Shown here: piece after piece, positions 23,209 through 33,084 of the stretch
Layout: each line of letters begins with the position of its first letter
How positions within the stretch are numbered: position 1 is the first letter of the stretch
Source of the DNA: DATAGF01 sp963819845
Lineage (GTDB): Bacteria > Actinomycetota > Thermoleophilia > Miltoncostaeales > Miltoncostaeaceae
Direction of reading: 5' to 3'
NCBI GenBank assembly: GCA_963819845.1
Contig: CAWFXQ010000008.1
Coordinates: 682,001-746,000 of the forward strand
Length of the DNA stretch: 64,000 bases
Program-made: the position numbers and the translations under genes
Notes under the pieces: generated by a model
What the model saw: the letters and a program-made list of their open reading frames with translations, nothing else
Told to the model about the DNA's origin: nothing
Database searches by the model: none

Positions 23209-26077
23209 TCAGGCCCCTCCTCGGCCCGCCTCCCCGGTCCCGGGCCCGCCGAGGGCCCCCTTCAGGTCGCCCCGTCCCGCGACGCCGAGCTTGCGGTAGA
23301 CGCGCCCAAGGTGGGTCTCGACGGTCTTGCGGGTCACGAAGAGCGCCTGGGCGATCTCGGGGTTGCTCCACCCGCCGGCGGCGAGGTCGGCGACGCGGCG
23401 CTCCGACGCGGTCAGCTGCTCGACGCCCGTGCCGTCCGCCGCGCTCGACCGGCCCCCGGCGGCGCGCAGCTCCGTGCGGGCGCGCTCGGCCAGCGCCCGC
23501 GCGTTGCAGCGCACGGCGCGGTCGAGGCCCTCCTCCAGGGCGGGTCGCGCGTCGGCGCGGCGGTTGGCGCGCCGCAGCGCCGCGCCCAGGTCGAACCAGC
23601 GCCCGGGCGTGCTCGAGCCGCGCCGGAGACCCCTCGAGGGCCGCGACCGCCTCGCGGAGGCGGGGGACCGCCGCGTCGCCGCCCTCGGCGAGCGCGCAGG
23701 CGCGCAGCGCGACGCCGATCCCGCTCGCCGTCCCCCACCGCCGGGCCCGCTCGAGGTCGTCGAGGGCCATCGCGCGCGCCTGCGCCGCCTCGCCGAGAGC
23801 CGCGAGCGCGAGGGACGCGCGGGAGCGCCATCGCGAGGCGAGGGGGTTGGCGCCGCCCCAGAGCTCGTCGCGGCGCCCGAACTCCAGGAGGTCGTCGAGC
23901 CCCTCGGGCGTCCTGCCCTGCGCGATCCGCAGCAGGCCGCGCGCCTCGAGGAGGTCGTTGACGGCCATGCCCGGCGGGATGTCCCGCCCAAGGCCGCTGT
24001 CGTCGAGCGCCCGCGCGGCCTCCTCTGCCTCCCCGGCCTCCAGCAGGGCCTCGACGAGCAGCGCCAGCGCGTACGCCGCGCCGAGCGTGATGCCGCGTCC
24101 GGTCAGCAGCTCGAGCGCCGTCCGCGCGTCGGCCTCGGCGTCCCCCACGGCCCCACGCCGCAGGGCGACCCAGCCGCGGAACTCGATCAGATAGGCCATC
24201 GCGGGGATCGACGACCGGTCGCGCGCGTCGGCGAGCGCCTGTGCGATGCACGCGTCGGCGACGTCGAGCGCGTCGGTGGCGAGCAGCGCGACCAGCAGCA
24301 GGTAGAAGGTGCCGGCGACGTCAACCTCCTGCTCGCCCAGCAGCCGTCCGCCCGCGAGCGCGCCCTCGAGGTGCCCGACGGCCTCGGCGGCCGACCCGCC
24401 CTCCCGCGCCCGCTCGAACGCGAGGCTGGCCAGCACCAGGCGCTCGCCGGGGGTGGCCCCCGTCAGGCCGGGGCGCCGCCCCAGCCGCTCCGCGGCCCAC
24501 GCGCGCCGTTCCAGCCGGGCCTCCTGGGCGTGGGCGGCGAGCTCGGCGTCGAGCAGCAGGGCGCGCTCCCGGTCCTCGGGCTCGACGGCCGCGACCGCCG
24601 CCTCGAGGGCGTCCACGGCCCGGTCGGCGCTCCCCGACATGGTCAGCGCGATCGCCAGCCAGCGCGCGGCCGTGGCGAGCCGCCCGGGGTCCGTGATCAG
24701 CTCGACCGCCTGGGCGAGGTGATCCGCGGCCTCGGGCGCCCCGAGCCGGTACTCGGCGGAGCCGAGCTCGAGGAGCACCTCTCCGCGAGCCTCGGGTGGT
24801 GGTGGCTCGGCCAGCGCGCGGCCGAGCAGCGCGGCGGCGGTCGAGGGAGCGCCGCGCGCGAGCGCGTCGGCCGCGACGCGCCGCAGCAGGTCCACCCGTC
24901 CGGGGTCGCCGATCGGCGCCGACGCGGCGATCTGGGCCGCGATCCTCTCCTCCGGCGCCCCGGCGGCGGCCAGCTGGGCGGCCGCGCGGGCATGGGCCTC
25001 GGCGCGCGCGTGCGCGCCGATGTCCGAGTAGACGGCTTCCCGCACGATCGGGTGGGCGAACTCCAGCCCGCGCGCCGCCCGCAGGATTCCGAGCGCGATC
25101 AGCAGGTCGGCCGCGCTCGCTCCCTCGTCGTCGGGGATCCCCGCGAGCGCCGCCGCCTCGCCCAGGGTCGCGCCGTCGCCGAGCACCGCCACGCCGCGCA
25201 CCAGGGCGGTCACCGCGGGGGGCCGCCCCGACAGGCGCAGGAGCAGGGCCTGAGCGACGGCGGCCGGCCCGATGCGCCGCACACGGGACGCGTCGCGGGC
25301 GTCGCCCGCGAGCCCCTGCTCGGCCGCGTCGCGCAGCAGCGCCTCCAGGAAGAACGGGTTGCCGCCGGTGGCCTCGCGGCAGGCCGCCGCGAAGTCGTCG
25401 GCGACCTCGGCCCCGAGGGCGCGCTCGGAGAGGGCCCTCGTCGCCGCGAGGGTCAGCGGCGCCGGCCGCAGCACCGTCGTCTCGGGGCCGGCCGCCAGGC
25501 GGGCGAGGTCCGGCGTGACGTTCTCCCCGCTGCGCGCCGAGGCGAGCACGGCGAGCGGGAGGCCGTCCAGGCGCGGTGCCAGGTAGTTGAGGAACCGCAG
25601 CGACTCGGCGTCGGACCAGTGGAGATCGTCGACGACGAGGGCCACCGGGCCCGCCGCCGCCAGGTTGTTGAGCAGCCAGTAGAGGCCGTGGAGCATCGAG
25701 AAGGAGCTGTCGGCCGGCGATGAGGGCGCCGGCGCGCCGGCCGGGGCGAAGAGGGGCCGCGCGAGCGCCGCGGCGCCCTCGAACAGCGCGTCGGGGCCCG
25801 TCTCCCCCCCGGCCACGGGCTCGAGCAGCTGGCGCACGCAGCCGTAGGCGAAGTCACGCTCGAGCTCTCCGGCGCGGGCGCGCAGGCACGTGAAGCCGGC
25901 GCCGGCCGCCGCCGCCGAGGCCGCCCGCAGCAGGCTCGTCTTGCCGATCCCGGCCGGGGCCTCGACCAGCACCGCCCGGCCGCGCCCGCGCCCGGCGTCG
26001 TCCAGGGCACGTGCGACCGCGCTGAGCTCGCGCCCGCGCTCGAGCAGCCTCTCCGCGTCTTCGACGGCCACCCGCAC
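23209..26077 (-). CDS. Large ATP-binding LuxR (LAL-type) regulator, frame broken near the C-terminus
   Basis: The product is about 955 residues. It has an AAA/STAND ATPase domain with Walker A APAGIGKTSLL (near residue 40) and Walker B LVVDDLHWSD, then about 600 residues of TPR-like helices, then a LuxR HTH with LTASERRVADLAAGGWSNPE and VTRKTVETHLGRVYRKLGV. The HTH is one frame away from the main frame. The break is at about 23594, where CTGGTTCGACCTGG has one base more than CTGGTCGACCTGG. It is a full-length paralogue of the protein at 36984-39836. Ligand and target genes are unknown. It is divergent from the small ORF and sigma factor pair. Confidence 0.87.
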
Positions 26078-26187
26078 CCCACGAACGTCGGCCCGACGGA
26101 GGTCACCCTACCCGGCCCGCGGATCGGGGACCGATGTCGGGGAGGTCCCCGACGCGAACCGCGCGGCGGCGCTCCTACGGTGGTCTC

Positions 26188-26394
26188 ATGGACGAACGCG
26201 ATCGCCCCGGCGCGGACCGCATCCTCAGCGTGCGGCTCGACGTGTGCCTCGACCGCGAGCCGATCACGGGGCGGCTCCGCACCGAGCGGGGCGCAGACGA
26301 GCGCTTCGTGGGCTGGCTCGGCTTCGTCGACGCGCTCGAGCGGCTCCACGAGCAGGAGGCCGGCGCCGGGCCCGATCGCGGAGGACGGCGGTGA
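26188..26394 (+). CDS. Small protein (68 aa) coupled to a sigma factor
   Basis: ATG 26188 opens a charged, soluble protein with SVRLDVCLDREPITGRL, ERFVGWLGFVDALERLHEQE and a basic C-terminus. It has no signal peptide or TM segment. It overlaps the sigma-factor start by four bases (GTGA), which argues that it is a real gene. I do not recognise a family; the Ig-like spacing LDREPITGRL...FVGWLGFVDAL recurs in small actinobacterial proteins. A role as a cofactor or antagonist of the sigma factor is only a guess from the coupling. Confidence 0.6.
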   Translation: MDERDRPGADRILSVRLDVCLDREPITGRLRTERGADERFVGWLGFVDALERLHEQEAGAGPDRGGRR

Positions 26395-27044
26395 CGACCG
26401 CCGAGACCGCTGTGGTCGAGCGATCCATCGAGCAGCACCGCGTCGCCCTGACCGGTCACTGCACCCGGATCCTGGGCTCGCGGTTCGACGCCGAGGACGC
26501 GGTGCAGGAGGCCCTCGTGCGCGCCTGGCGCGGCATGGACCGGTTCGAGGGCCGCGCGGCGCTCGGCACGTGGCTCCACCGCATCGCGACGAACGTCTGC
26601 GTCGACATGCTCGACGGCCGGGCGCGGCGGCCGCAGCCGGTGGACCTCGACCCGGACGCGTGGCCCGGCGTCGCCGGCGTCCCTCTCGTGGTGACCGAGG
26701 ACGACCCGGTCGAGGCGGCGGCGGCCCGGGAGGCGACCCGGCTGGCCCTGAGGGCGGCGCTGCACCGCCTCCCGCCCCGCCAGCGGGCGGCCCTGATCCT
26801 CTGCGAGGTCCTGCGCTGGACCGCGGCCGAGGCCGCCGAGCTCCTCGGCACGACCCCGGTCTCGGTGAACAGCGCGCTCCAGCGGGCGCGCGCGGCGCTC
26901 GCGGACGGCGCCGACGCCGACTCCCCGCACCCGCTGGGCCGGGCCGATCGCGACCTGCTGGCCCGCTACCTCGAGGCGTTCGAGCGCCACGACATGGAGG
27001 CGCTGTCCGCGGTGGTCCGGGAGGACGCCGCGTCCGCGGCCTGA
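26391..27044 (+). CDS. ECF-type sigma factor, truncated at the C-terminus (217 aa)
   Basis: Sigma-2 region: LGSRFDAEDAVQEALVRAWRG then LGTWLHRIATNVCVDML. Sigma-4 region: LPPRQRAALILCEVLRWTAA then TTPVSVNSALQRARAAL. This pattern belongs to the large SigJ/ECF41-type group, whose members end in a SnoaL-like domain of about 100 residues. Here only its first helix is present (DLLARYLEAFERHDMEALS) and the frame stops after VVREDAASAA, so the regulatory C-terminal domain is missing. The loss may be natural or caused by another base error. It is translationally coupled to the 68-residue protein. Confidence 0.85.
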   Translation: MTTAETAVVERSIEQHRVALTGHCTRILGSRFDAEDAVQEALVRAWRGMDRFEGRAALGTWLHRIATNVCVDMLDGRARRPQPVDLDPDAWPGVAGVPLVVTEDDPVEAAAAREATRLALRAALHRLPPRQRAALILCEVLRWTAAEAAELLGTTPVSVNSALQRARAALADGADADSPHPLGRADRDLLARYLEAFERHDMEALSAVVREDAASAA

Positions 27045-27079
27045 CCTGCTGTTGACGATCCGGCGGCCGGGTTCGCCCG

Positions 27080-28306
27080 CTACCCGCCCCGGGCGGGGGC
27101 CGCCGCCCCGAGGGTGTCGTCGAGCCAGTCCAGCGCCCGGCGGTTGAACAGCGACCGGTTGCGGAACTCGCAGTGCTCCCCGGCGCCCTCGGCCGCGGTG
27201 AAGCGGATCAGTCGCTTGGGGCAGCGCAGCGCGTCGAACAGCGCCTGGGCGCCGGCGCCGAGCGGGTCGTTCTCGGCGCAGGTCAGGAGCGTCGGGCAGC
27301 GGATCGACTCCGCGCGGCCGTCCAGGGTGTACGGCTCCATCGCCGCCATGAAGTCGCCGAGGTTGTCAACGCCCTGCACCCAGAAGCCCCGCTGGATGAT
27401 CTGCCAGCGCATCGTGCGGTTTCCCTCGATGACGGCCTGCGCCTGCGCGAGGGTCTCCGGCGTGGGCGCGCCGCCGCCGGGCATCACCCGCGCCACGAAC
27501 GCGGCCATGCTGGTGGCGGGGCCGGGATGGCCCGGGTCGGCGATGAGCGCGGCCAGACGCGGCTCGCCCGAGGCGCCGCGCGGCGCGAGGTAGCCGCCCA
27601 GGCTCCATCCGTGCAGCGCGATCCGGTCGGGGTCGACCAGCGGCAGCGCCAGGGCGAAGTCGACGACCGCCCTGATCACGGTCTCCCAGTCGGCCCGCAT
27701 CGGGACGCCCTGCACGTAGAGCATCTCCCCCTGCCCCGGCCCGTCGAACATCAGCACGTGGTAGCCACGGCGCAGGGCGGCGACGCCCGACCCGAAGTAC
27801 ATGTCGGTGATGGTGGCGTCGTAGCCGTTGGTCAGGATCACCAGCGGGCGCACCTCGTCGGCGTGGTCGAAGGCCGGGACGAAGTAGGCCGCCATCGCCG
27901 CGCCGTCGAGCGGGATGCGCGCCGGCGCGACCGGGGGATCGCCCAGGCCGAGCCCGCGGTCGAAGGCCTCCACCTGCTTGCCGAACGCCGCCAGCAGCCG
28001 CGGGTCCACCGGCGTGCCGTAGAGCGGGTGGAGCGAGGCGGCGTAGAAGACGCCGGCCCGCAGGAGCAGGTCGCGGGCGCTGCCCCGGTGGCCGGCGGCG
28101 AGCGCCCCCTCCGCCTCGGCCACCATGCGGTCGCCGGCCGCCACGAAGGCGTCGTGATAGACGCCGTCGTCGCCATCGCCCACGGCGTGCGCCACGGCGG
28201 TCACCTCGCCCACGTCGGCGCCGCCGTACGGGATGTAGGCGAGCGGCCAGGTCCCGAACTCGTCGTGGAAGTCGTCCTGGAAGATCAGGCCCACCGGCCC
28301 GATCAT
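27080..28306 (-). CDS. Alpha/beta hydrolase (408 aa)
   Basis: A helical cap (residues 1 to about 140) precedes an alpha/beta hydrolase core. The oxyanion/early strand is LVILTNGYDATITDMYF, the nucleophile elbow is LHGWSLGGYLAPRGA (Ser in GWSLG), the acid is in LLTCAENDPLGAGAQAL, and the His is in GAGEHCEF. Proteins of this FrsA-like/2,6-dihydropseudooxynicotine-hydrolase-like layout cleave C-C or ester bonds in aromatic or keto compounds. I chose ATG 28306. The frame is open further upstream, but that part encodes a piece of a zinc-type alcohol dehydrogenase (28334-28447), not hydrolase sequence. Confidence 0.8.
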   Translation of the reverse strand: MIGPVGLIFQDDFHDEFGTWPLAYIPYGGADVGEVTAVAHAVGDGDDGVYHDAFVAAGDRMVAEAEGALAAGHRGSARDLLLRAGVFYAASLHPLYGTPVDPRLLAAFGKQVEAFDRGLGLGDPPVAPARIPLDGAAMAAYFVPAFDHADEVRPLVILTNGYDATITDMYFGSGVAALRRGYHVLMFDGPGQGEMLYVQGVPMRADWETVIRAVVDFALALPLVDPDRIALHGWSLGGYLAPRGASGEPRLAALIADPGHPGPATSMAAFVARVMPGGGAPTPETLAQAQAVIEGNRTMRWQIIQRGFWVQGVDNLGDFMAAMEPYTLDGRAESIRCPTLLTCAENDPLGAGAQALFDALRCPKRLIRFTAAEGAGEHCEFRNRSLFNRRALDWLDDTLGAAAPARGG

Positions 28307-28333
28307 CCCCCGGCGGTCCCCGCGCGTCCAGGC

Positions 28334-28447
28334 GCGGCCCAGCCGGCTCTCCGGGACGACCGCGTACTCGGCGAGCGCGCCGAGGCCGGCCATGAAGGAG
28401 GTGCCGAAGACCTCGTCGCCGGGCCGGAGCGCCCGGACGTTCGCGCC
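28334..28447 (-). pseudogene. Remnant of a medium-chain (zinc-type) dehydrogenase
   Basis: Thirty-eight codons read GANVRALRPGDEVFG and then GALAEYAVVPESRL. This is the conserved early block of MDR alcohol/quinone dehydrogenases (residues about 75-115 of a full protein). Nothing recognisable of the rest of that enzyme lies on either side: upstream is the MFS 3' end, downstream the hydrolase. It is in frame with the hydrolase, so a short chimeric N-terminus is formally possible, but a deletion scar is more likely. Confidence 0.6.
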
Positions 28448-28475
28448 GGGGGCACGGCGGCACCGCCCGGTGCGG

Positions 28476-29648
28476 TCACCGGCCGACCTCCGTCGCCGCC
28501 GCGGCCGCGGCCGCGGCCGGAGCCCGCCCGCCGGCCACCAGCAGCATCGCCCCGGCCAGCAGGGCCGGCACGATCAGGAAGCCGGCGTGCACGCCGACGC
28601 CGTCGGCGAGGGTGGCCAGCGCGTAGGGGGCGGCGAGGATCGCCAGGCCGCCGGCCAGCGTGGCGCGCGCGCTGGCGCGCTCGGGCGCCCGGGGCGCGGC
28701 CGCCATGGCGAGGGCGAGCGACATCGGGAAGAGCAGCGCCACGCCGAGCCCGACCACGAGCAGCCCCGCCACGCTCACGGCGGCGACCTCCGTGCTCCAC
28801 AGCAGCGCGAAGCCCACGGCGGCGACGCCGAGCGACACCCCCAGCAGCGTCCGCGGGTCGCGGGCGACCGCCATCCGGCCGCCCGCGAAGCGGCCGATCG
28901 TCATGCCGGTCACGAAGAGGGCCAGCGACGCGCTCGCGGCGCCGCGGCCGAGGTCCGTGCGCTCGCGCAGGAGGTCAGTGGACCAGAAGACGATCGAGAA
29001 CTCGACCCCCACCACGAGCACGATCAGGAGCCACCAGCGCCAGAAGGCCCGGGGCAGGCGCCGAGGCGGCGGCGCGGCCTCGGCGGCGGGCGGAGGGGGG
29101 TTGCTCAGGCCGCGCGCCACGACGATGAGCCCGGCGATGGCCACGAGCACGATCGCCAGGCCCGGGCGCCAGCCGGCCCCGACGGCGATGCTGAGCCCGA
29201 TGGCCGCGGGCGCCACGATCCCGGCGGCGCTCGCCCCCATGTTGGCCTCGGCCAGGGCGGCCGCCCGCGCGGCGCCCTGGCGCTCGTCGATGACCAGCGG
29301 CACGGTCACGAGGATCGCGGTGCCGGTCGCGCCCAGCACCAGCGCCGCGCCGATCACGGCGGGCAGCGACGAGGCGGCCACCAGGCCGAGCGTCGCCGCG
29401 CCGAAGCCGGCCAGCGCCGCGCAGAGAACCGCCCGCAGGCCGAAGCGGCGCAGCGCCGCCGGCGCGCCGAGGGCGGCCCCCACGGCGGCGACGGCGAAGG
29501 CGCTGCCCGCCAGGCCGATGGCCCGACGGCTCACGTCGTGCTCGTCGCGCAGGGCGTCGAGGGCCGGACCGAGCCCGTAGAGCACGTATCCGTAGATCGC
29601 CAGGGCGACGTAGATCGTCCAGGTCAACCGATCGCGCACGGGAGCCAC
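28476..29648 (-). CDS. Major facilitator superfamily transporter (390 aa)
   Basis: Twelve hydrophobic segments in two halves. It opens TWTIYVALAIYGYVLYGLGP, has an inter-TM2/3 region near RFGLRAVLCAALAGFG and a central basic loop rich in Pro (residues 175-195), and the second half begins WWLLIVLVVGVEFSIVFWST. The pattern resembles drug or small-molecule exporters of the MFS_1 group; the substrate is not deducible. GTG 29648 is the chosen start, since the long upstream extension of the frame is antisense to the next gene. The tail is Ala-rich (eight Ala in a row). Confidence 0.85.
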   Translation of the reverse strand: MAPVRDRLTWTIYVALAIYGYVLYGLGPALDALRDEHDVSRRAIGLAGSAFAVAAVGAALGAPAALRRFGLRAVLCAALAGFGAATLGLVAASSLPAVIGAALVLGATGTAILVTVPLVIDERQGAARAAALAEANMGASAAGIVAPAAIGLSIAVGAGWRPGLAIVLVAIAGLIVVARGLSNPPPPAAEAAPPPRRLPRAFWRWWLLIVLVVGVEFSIVFWSTDLLRERTDLGRGAASASLALFVTGMTIGRFAGGRMAVARDPRTLLGVSLGVAAVGFALLWSTEVAAVSVAGLLVVGLGVALLFPMSLALAMAAAPRAPERASARATLAGGLAILAAPYALATLADGVGVHAGFLIVPALLAGAMLLVAGGRAPAAAAAAAATEVGR

Positions 29649-29756
29649 GGGACGAGGGTACGTGGATTGACGCGCCTCCCGGTCCCTGAATGAATGGCCC
29701 CCCGTCCGCGTGGAGCGTCGGGGACAGAACCGGGCGGGCGTCTCGTCGGAGGTCTG

Positions 29757-30638
29757 ATGGCGACGTACGACGCGTCGATCAGGAGCGCGCGGTCGTCGCA
29801 GGACGACCTCAAGAAGCGCCCCGAGCACTGCTCGGCCGATCCGCTGAGGCTCGCCTCGATCGGGCGCGCGGTCGGGCACCAGGTGCGGATCAGGCGCGAC
29901 CGTGACCACCAAGGCCTCTACACCGTGAGCGAGCCCAGCCCGGAGAGCCCCGACGACGTCGTGCGCATGGGCGCGGGCGGCCGGCGACGGCTGGGCACGG
30001 AGGGTGGGTTCGCGGGAGTGGTCAACTCGCGGGTGCCCCATCCGACCATCTCGGAGGAGGGGGCAGAGGACGAGGGCGAGTTCATCGAGCGGCTGCGGGA
30101 CGACGGCCGCCAGAGCGGGCTCATCGCCATCGCGCCGCACGGCGGGGGCATCGAGCCCCACACCGATGGGCAGGCCGAGCGCGTCCGCTCGCGCCTGGGC
30201 GCCGGGGCTGCCAGCGCGTGGCGATGCAAGGGCTGGAACGGGGAGGGCGGAGCCTTCGCCCGCTGGCACATCACCTCGGTCAACATCAACGAGGCGAGCT
30301 TCCCCCGCCTCGATCGTGTGATCTCCCGTGGCTTCAGCCACGCGGTCGCGTTCCACGGGTTCGACGAGGCCGAGGTCCTGGTCGGCGGCACGGCGCCCGG
30401 CGCCCTGAAGGAGGAGGTACGGTGCGCCCTCGTCTACGCGACCCTCGGCTCGGGGATCCCGGTGCGCATCGCCGAGCCCGGCGAGGAATTCGGCGGCGAC
30501 GATCCGTGCAACATCGTCAACCGGCTCAGCGCCGGCGGCGCCGGCGGCATCCAGATCGAGCAATCCCTCCCGGCCCGGGAGGACCACTGGCGCGCCATCG
30601 CCGACGCCGTCGCCGAGGTGTACCGCCCCAGGCTGTGA
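29757..30638 (+). CDS. Poly-gamma-glutamate hydrolase family protein (293 aa)
   Basis: This matches the zinc-dependent poly-gamma-glutamate hydrolase family first described in phages of PGA-producing bacilli. The N-terminal metal motif is IAIAPHGGGIEPHTDGQAE, with AWRCKGWN and RWHITSVNINEASFPRL next, then VAFHGFDEAEVLVGGTAPGAL and the CALV...IPVRIA strand. ATG 29757 follows GGAGG at the right distance. Bacterial copies may degrade capsule gamma-glutamyl polymers or have been taken from phage. No phage structural genes are near. It is divergent from the MFS gene. Confidence 0.82.
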   Translation: MATYDASIRSARSSQDDLKKRPEHCSADPLRLASIGRAVGHQVRIRRDRDHQGLYTVSEPSPESPDDVVRMGAGGRRRLGTEGGFAGVVNSRVPHPTISEEGAEDEGEFIERLRDDGRQSGLIAIAPHGGGIEPHTDGQAERVRSRLGAGAASAWRCKGWNGEGGAFARWHITSVNINEASFPRLDRVISRGFSHAVAFHGFDEAEVLVGGTAPGALKEEVRCALVYATLGSGIPVRIAEPGEEFGGDDPCNIVNRLSAGGAGGIQIEQSLPAREDHWRAIADAVAEVYRPRL

Positions 30639-30660
30639 TGCCCTCTCCCCGGCGGATCCG

Positions 30661-31801
30661 CTACGCCGACAGGCGTTGCAGCGCGAGCGCGGTCAGCGCG
30701 GCCCGCTCGGCGAGGCTCTCGATGAGGGCGTATTCGCCCGGGCCGTGAAGCTCCCCGCCGACGACGCCGAGGCCGTCGAGGGTGGCGAGGCCCGTCTCGG
30801 CGAGGATGTTGGCGTCGGATCCGCCGCCGACGTCGGTCCAGTCGAGGGAGATCCCGATCCGCGCGGCGCAGCCCCGGTAGACGGCGAACAGCTCCTCCGT
30901 CCCCGAGTCCACGGGCTTGGGGGGCCGGTGGACCCCCCCGGAGACGGCGATCGTGACCCCGCGGGAGCGCTCGACCGAGCGCGCCAGGGTCCGGACGGCG
31001 TCCATGACCCGGCGCGACTCGGCCGCCCGCTCGGCGCGGACGTCGATCTGGGCGCGGGCGGCGCCGGGGATCACGTTCGGCGCCGAGCCGCCGGCGACGG
31101 TCGTCGCCGCGACGGTCGTCCCGGCGCGGGGATCGGCGAGCGCCTCGACGTGCCCGACCAGATCGGCGATCGCGGCGATGGCGCTGCGCCCCCGCTCGGG
31201 GTCGCGCCCCGCGTGGGCCGGCCGGCCGGCGACCTCGATCGTGACGGTGCCGACGCCCTTGCGCGCCCGCACGAGCCGGCCGTCGGGGAGGGCCGGCTCG
31301 AAGACCAGCGCGGCGCGGGCCCCGGCCGCCGCGTCCCTCAGCACCGCCCGGCTCCAGGGCGTCCCGAGCTCCTCGTCGGGCACCGCGACGACCTCCCATG
31401 GCCCGGCTCCGGGCGCGTGGCGCCCGATCAGCCGGAGCGCGTGGAGCATCACCACGAGCCCGCCCTTCATGTCGGCCGCGCCGCGCGCGACCACCCGGTC
31501 GGCGGTGACGGCGACCTCGGGGTCGGCCCCGGCCCCGTCGTGGGGGACGGTGTCGTAGTGACCCACCATCAGGAGGCGAGGGCCGTCGTCCCGGGCGGAG
31601 CGGACCCGCACGGTGGGCCCGGGGGCCGGCCCGGCGGGCTCGAGGGTCACGGCGCCCACCTCGGCGAACCCCTCGGCGAGCGCGGCGGCCATCCGCTCGA
31701 GCCCGCCCGGATCGCCCGACGACGAGGGGATCGCGCACCAGGCGGCGAGCGCGGGCGACCATCCGGTCGCGGTCGGCCCGGGCGTCGGCGAGGACGCTCA
31801 T
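30661..31801 (-). CDS. M20-family metallopeptidase in the AST operon (possible succinylglutamate desuccinylase), frame-broken near the 5' end
   Basis: An M20/ArgE-DapE-type hydrolase: metal block LLMVGHYDTVPHDG and ARGAADMKGGLVVMLHALR, the catalytic Glu pair in VAVPDEELGTPWSR, a lid domain with VAGRPAHAGRDPERG, and DWTDVGGGSDANILAETG near the end. The N-terminus begins at ATG 31801, overlapping the astB stop, but is one frame away. Around 31735 the frames join in LV(A/R)IPSSSGDPGGLERM with one extra base. Coming after astA-astD-astB with four-base coupling, it takes the place usually held by astE, which belongs to the M14-like AspA/AstE family. M20 enzymes such as DapE and ArgE cleave N-succinyl and N-acetyl amides, so succinylglutamate is the best predicted substrate. 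Confidence 0.8.
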
Positions 31802-33084
31802 CCCGGGGCGCCCTGAAACTCGTAGACGCTGCCCAGGCCGAGCAGCCCGGTGAGGTCGTCGAGGGCGGCCCTCGACTCGTCGAGCAGCGCCGGGTCGGCG
31901 AGGTCGGCGGGCGCGAGCCGGTCGCGGTGGTGGCGGCCGACCCACGCCTCCAGGGCGTCCAGGCGCGCCGGGTCGACCAGGGCCGAGGGGAGCATCGCCG
32001 CCCGCTCGTCCTCGGTGACCGGCACCACCAGGCGCAGGCACGCCGGCCCGCCCCCGTTGCGCATGCTCTGGCGCACCTCCACCACCTCGACCCGCTCGAT
32101 GGGGCTGCCGGGGTCCGCCTCGTGCCGATCGAGCCAGGCGGCCACCGAGGAGACCACCCGGCACTCGGCCGGCACGATCAGCGTGACGCGCCCCCGGGAG
32201 TCGCTGACGAGCTGGCCGTTGAAGAGGTAGGAGGCCACCGCGTCGGCGAGCGGCACCTCGGCATCGGGGACGACCAGCGTCCGCGTCGCGCCCAGCGCCC
32301 TCAGGGCCTCGGCCTGATCGGCCAGGGCCCTCTCGTGGGCGAGCAGGACGTCGCGGTGGCCCACCATGACGACGTCGTTGTGGAAGGCGCCTGCGGCGAG
32401 CGCCTCGGGGTGCTGGCGGGCGAACACCGCGGCGCCGCCGTCGAGGCCGTGCCGGCGCGCGACGGCCCGAGAGGCCTCCTCGGACTGGCGGCCGCCGTGC
32501 ACGAGCAGGTGACGCGCGGGCCCTCCGGCTGGGCCGAGGCGGACGTGGTTGGCCGCGCCCTCGTCGGCGAAGCGCGGCGTCGCCGGCATGGGGTCGTGGA
32601 CGACGAACCGCGACGGGTCGGCGAAGATCGCGCCGAGCACCCGCCGGGTGGTGGGGGCCTCGATGGCGCGGTGGGGGTGGGTGAGCAGGTTGGCCGGCGT
32701 GAGGTGCAGGAGCCCGTCCGGGGCGTCGGCGCTCGGGGTGACGGTCGCCGCGTTGGCGGCCCACATCGCCGACGCCGAGGAGCAGACGGCGAGCAGCTCC
32801 GGGGCGTCGCGCGCGGCGGTCCGCAGGATCCGCGCGTCGGATCCGCCGAAGCCGAGGCGGCGGAGCGTCGGCAGATGGGGGCGCTCGTGGGGGGGCAGCA
32901 CCCCCTGCGGCACCCCGAGGCCGACCAGGGCACGCATCTTGGCGATGCCCTGGAGGGCCGCGGCCGCGGGGTTCGACGGCCGGGCCCGGCTCGCCCGCGA
33001 CGCGACGTTGTCGGCGGAGAGGCCGGCGTAGTTGTGGGTCGGCCCGACCAGCCCGTCGAGGTTGAGCTCGGCCGGCCCGCTCAT
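31798..33084 (-). CDS. astB: N-succinylarginine dihydrolase
   Basis: Second step of the AST pathway: N2-succinylarginine to N2-succinylornithine, CO2 and two NH3. The N-terminus shows ELNLDGLVGPTHNYAGLS, typical of AstB, then SRARPSNPAAAALQGIAKMR. The guanidine-modifying-enzyme active site is visible in FHNDVVMVGHRDVLL (catalytic His) and in SMRNGGGPACLRL (catalytic Cys near the C-terminus). The 428-residue length is close to the family norm. The ATG overlaps the astD stop by four bases, and its own stop overlaps the M20 start. Confidence 0.95.
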   Translation of the reverse strand: MSGPAELNLDGLVGPTHNYAGLSADNVASRASRARPSNPAAAALQGIAKMRALVGLGVPQGVLPPHERPHLPTLRRLGFGGSDARILRTAARDAPELLAVCSSASAMWAANAATVTPSADAPDGLLHLTPANLLTHPHRAIEAPTTRRVLGAIFADPSRFVVHDPMPATPRFADEGAANHVRLGPAGGPARHLLVHGGRQSEEASRAVARRHGLDGGAAVFARQHPEALAAGAFHNDVVMVGHRDVLLAHERALADQAEALRALGATRTLVVPDAEVPLADAVASYLFNGQLVSDSRGRVTLIVPAECRVVSSVAAWLDRHEADPGSPIERVEVVEVRQSMRNGGGPACLRLVVPVTEDERAAMLPSALVDPARLDALEAWVGRHHRDRLAPADLADPALLDESRAALDDLTGLLGLGSVYEFQGAPG

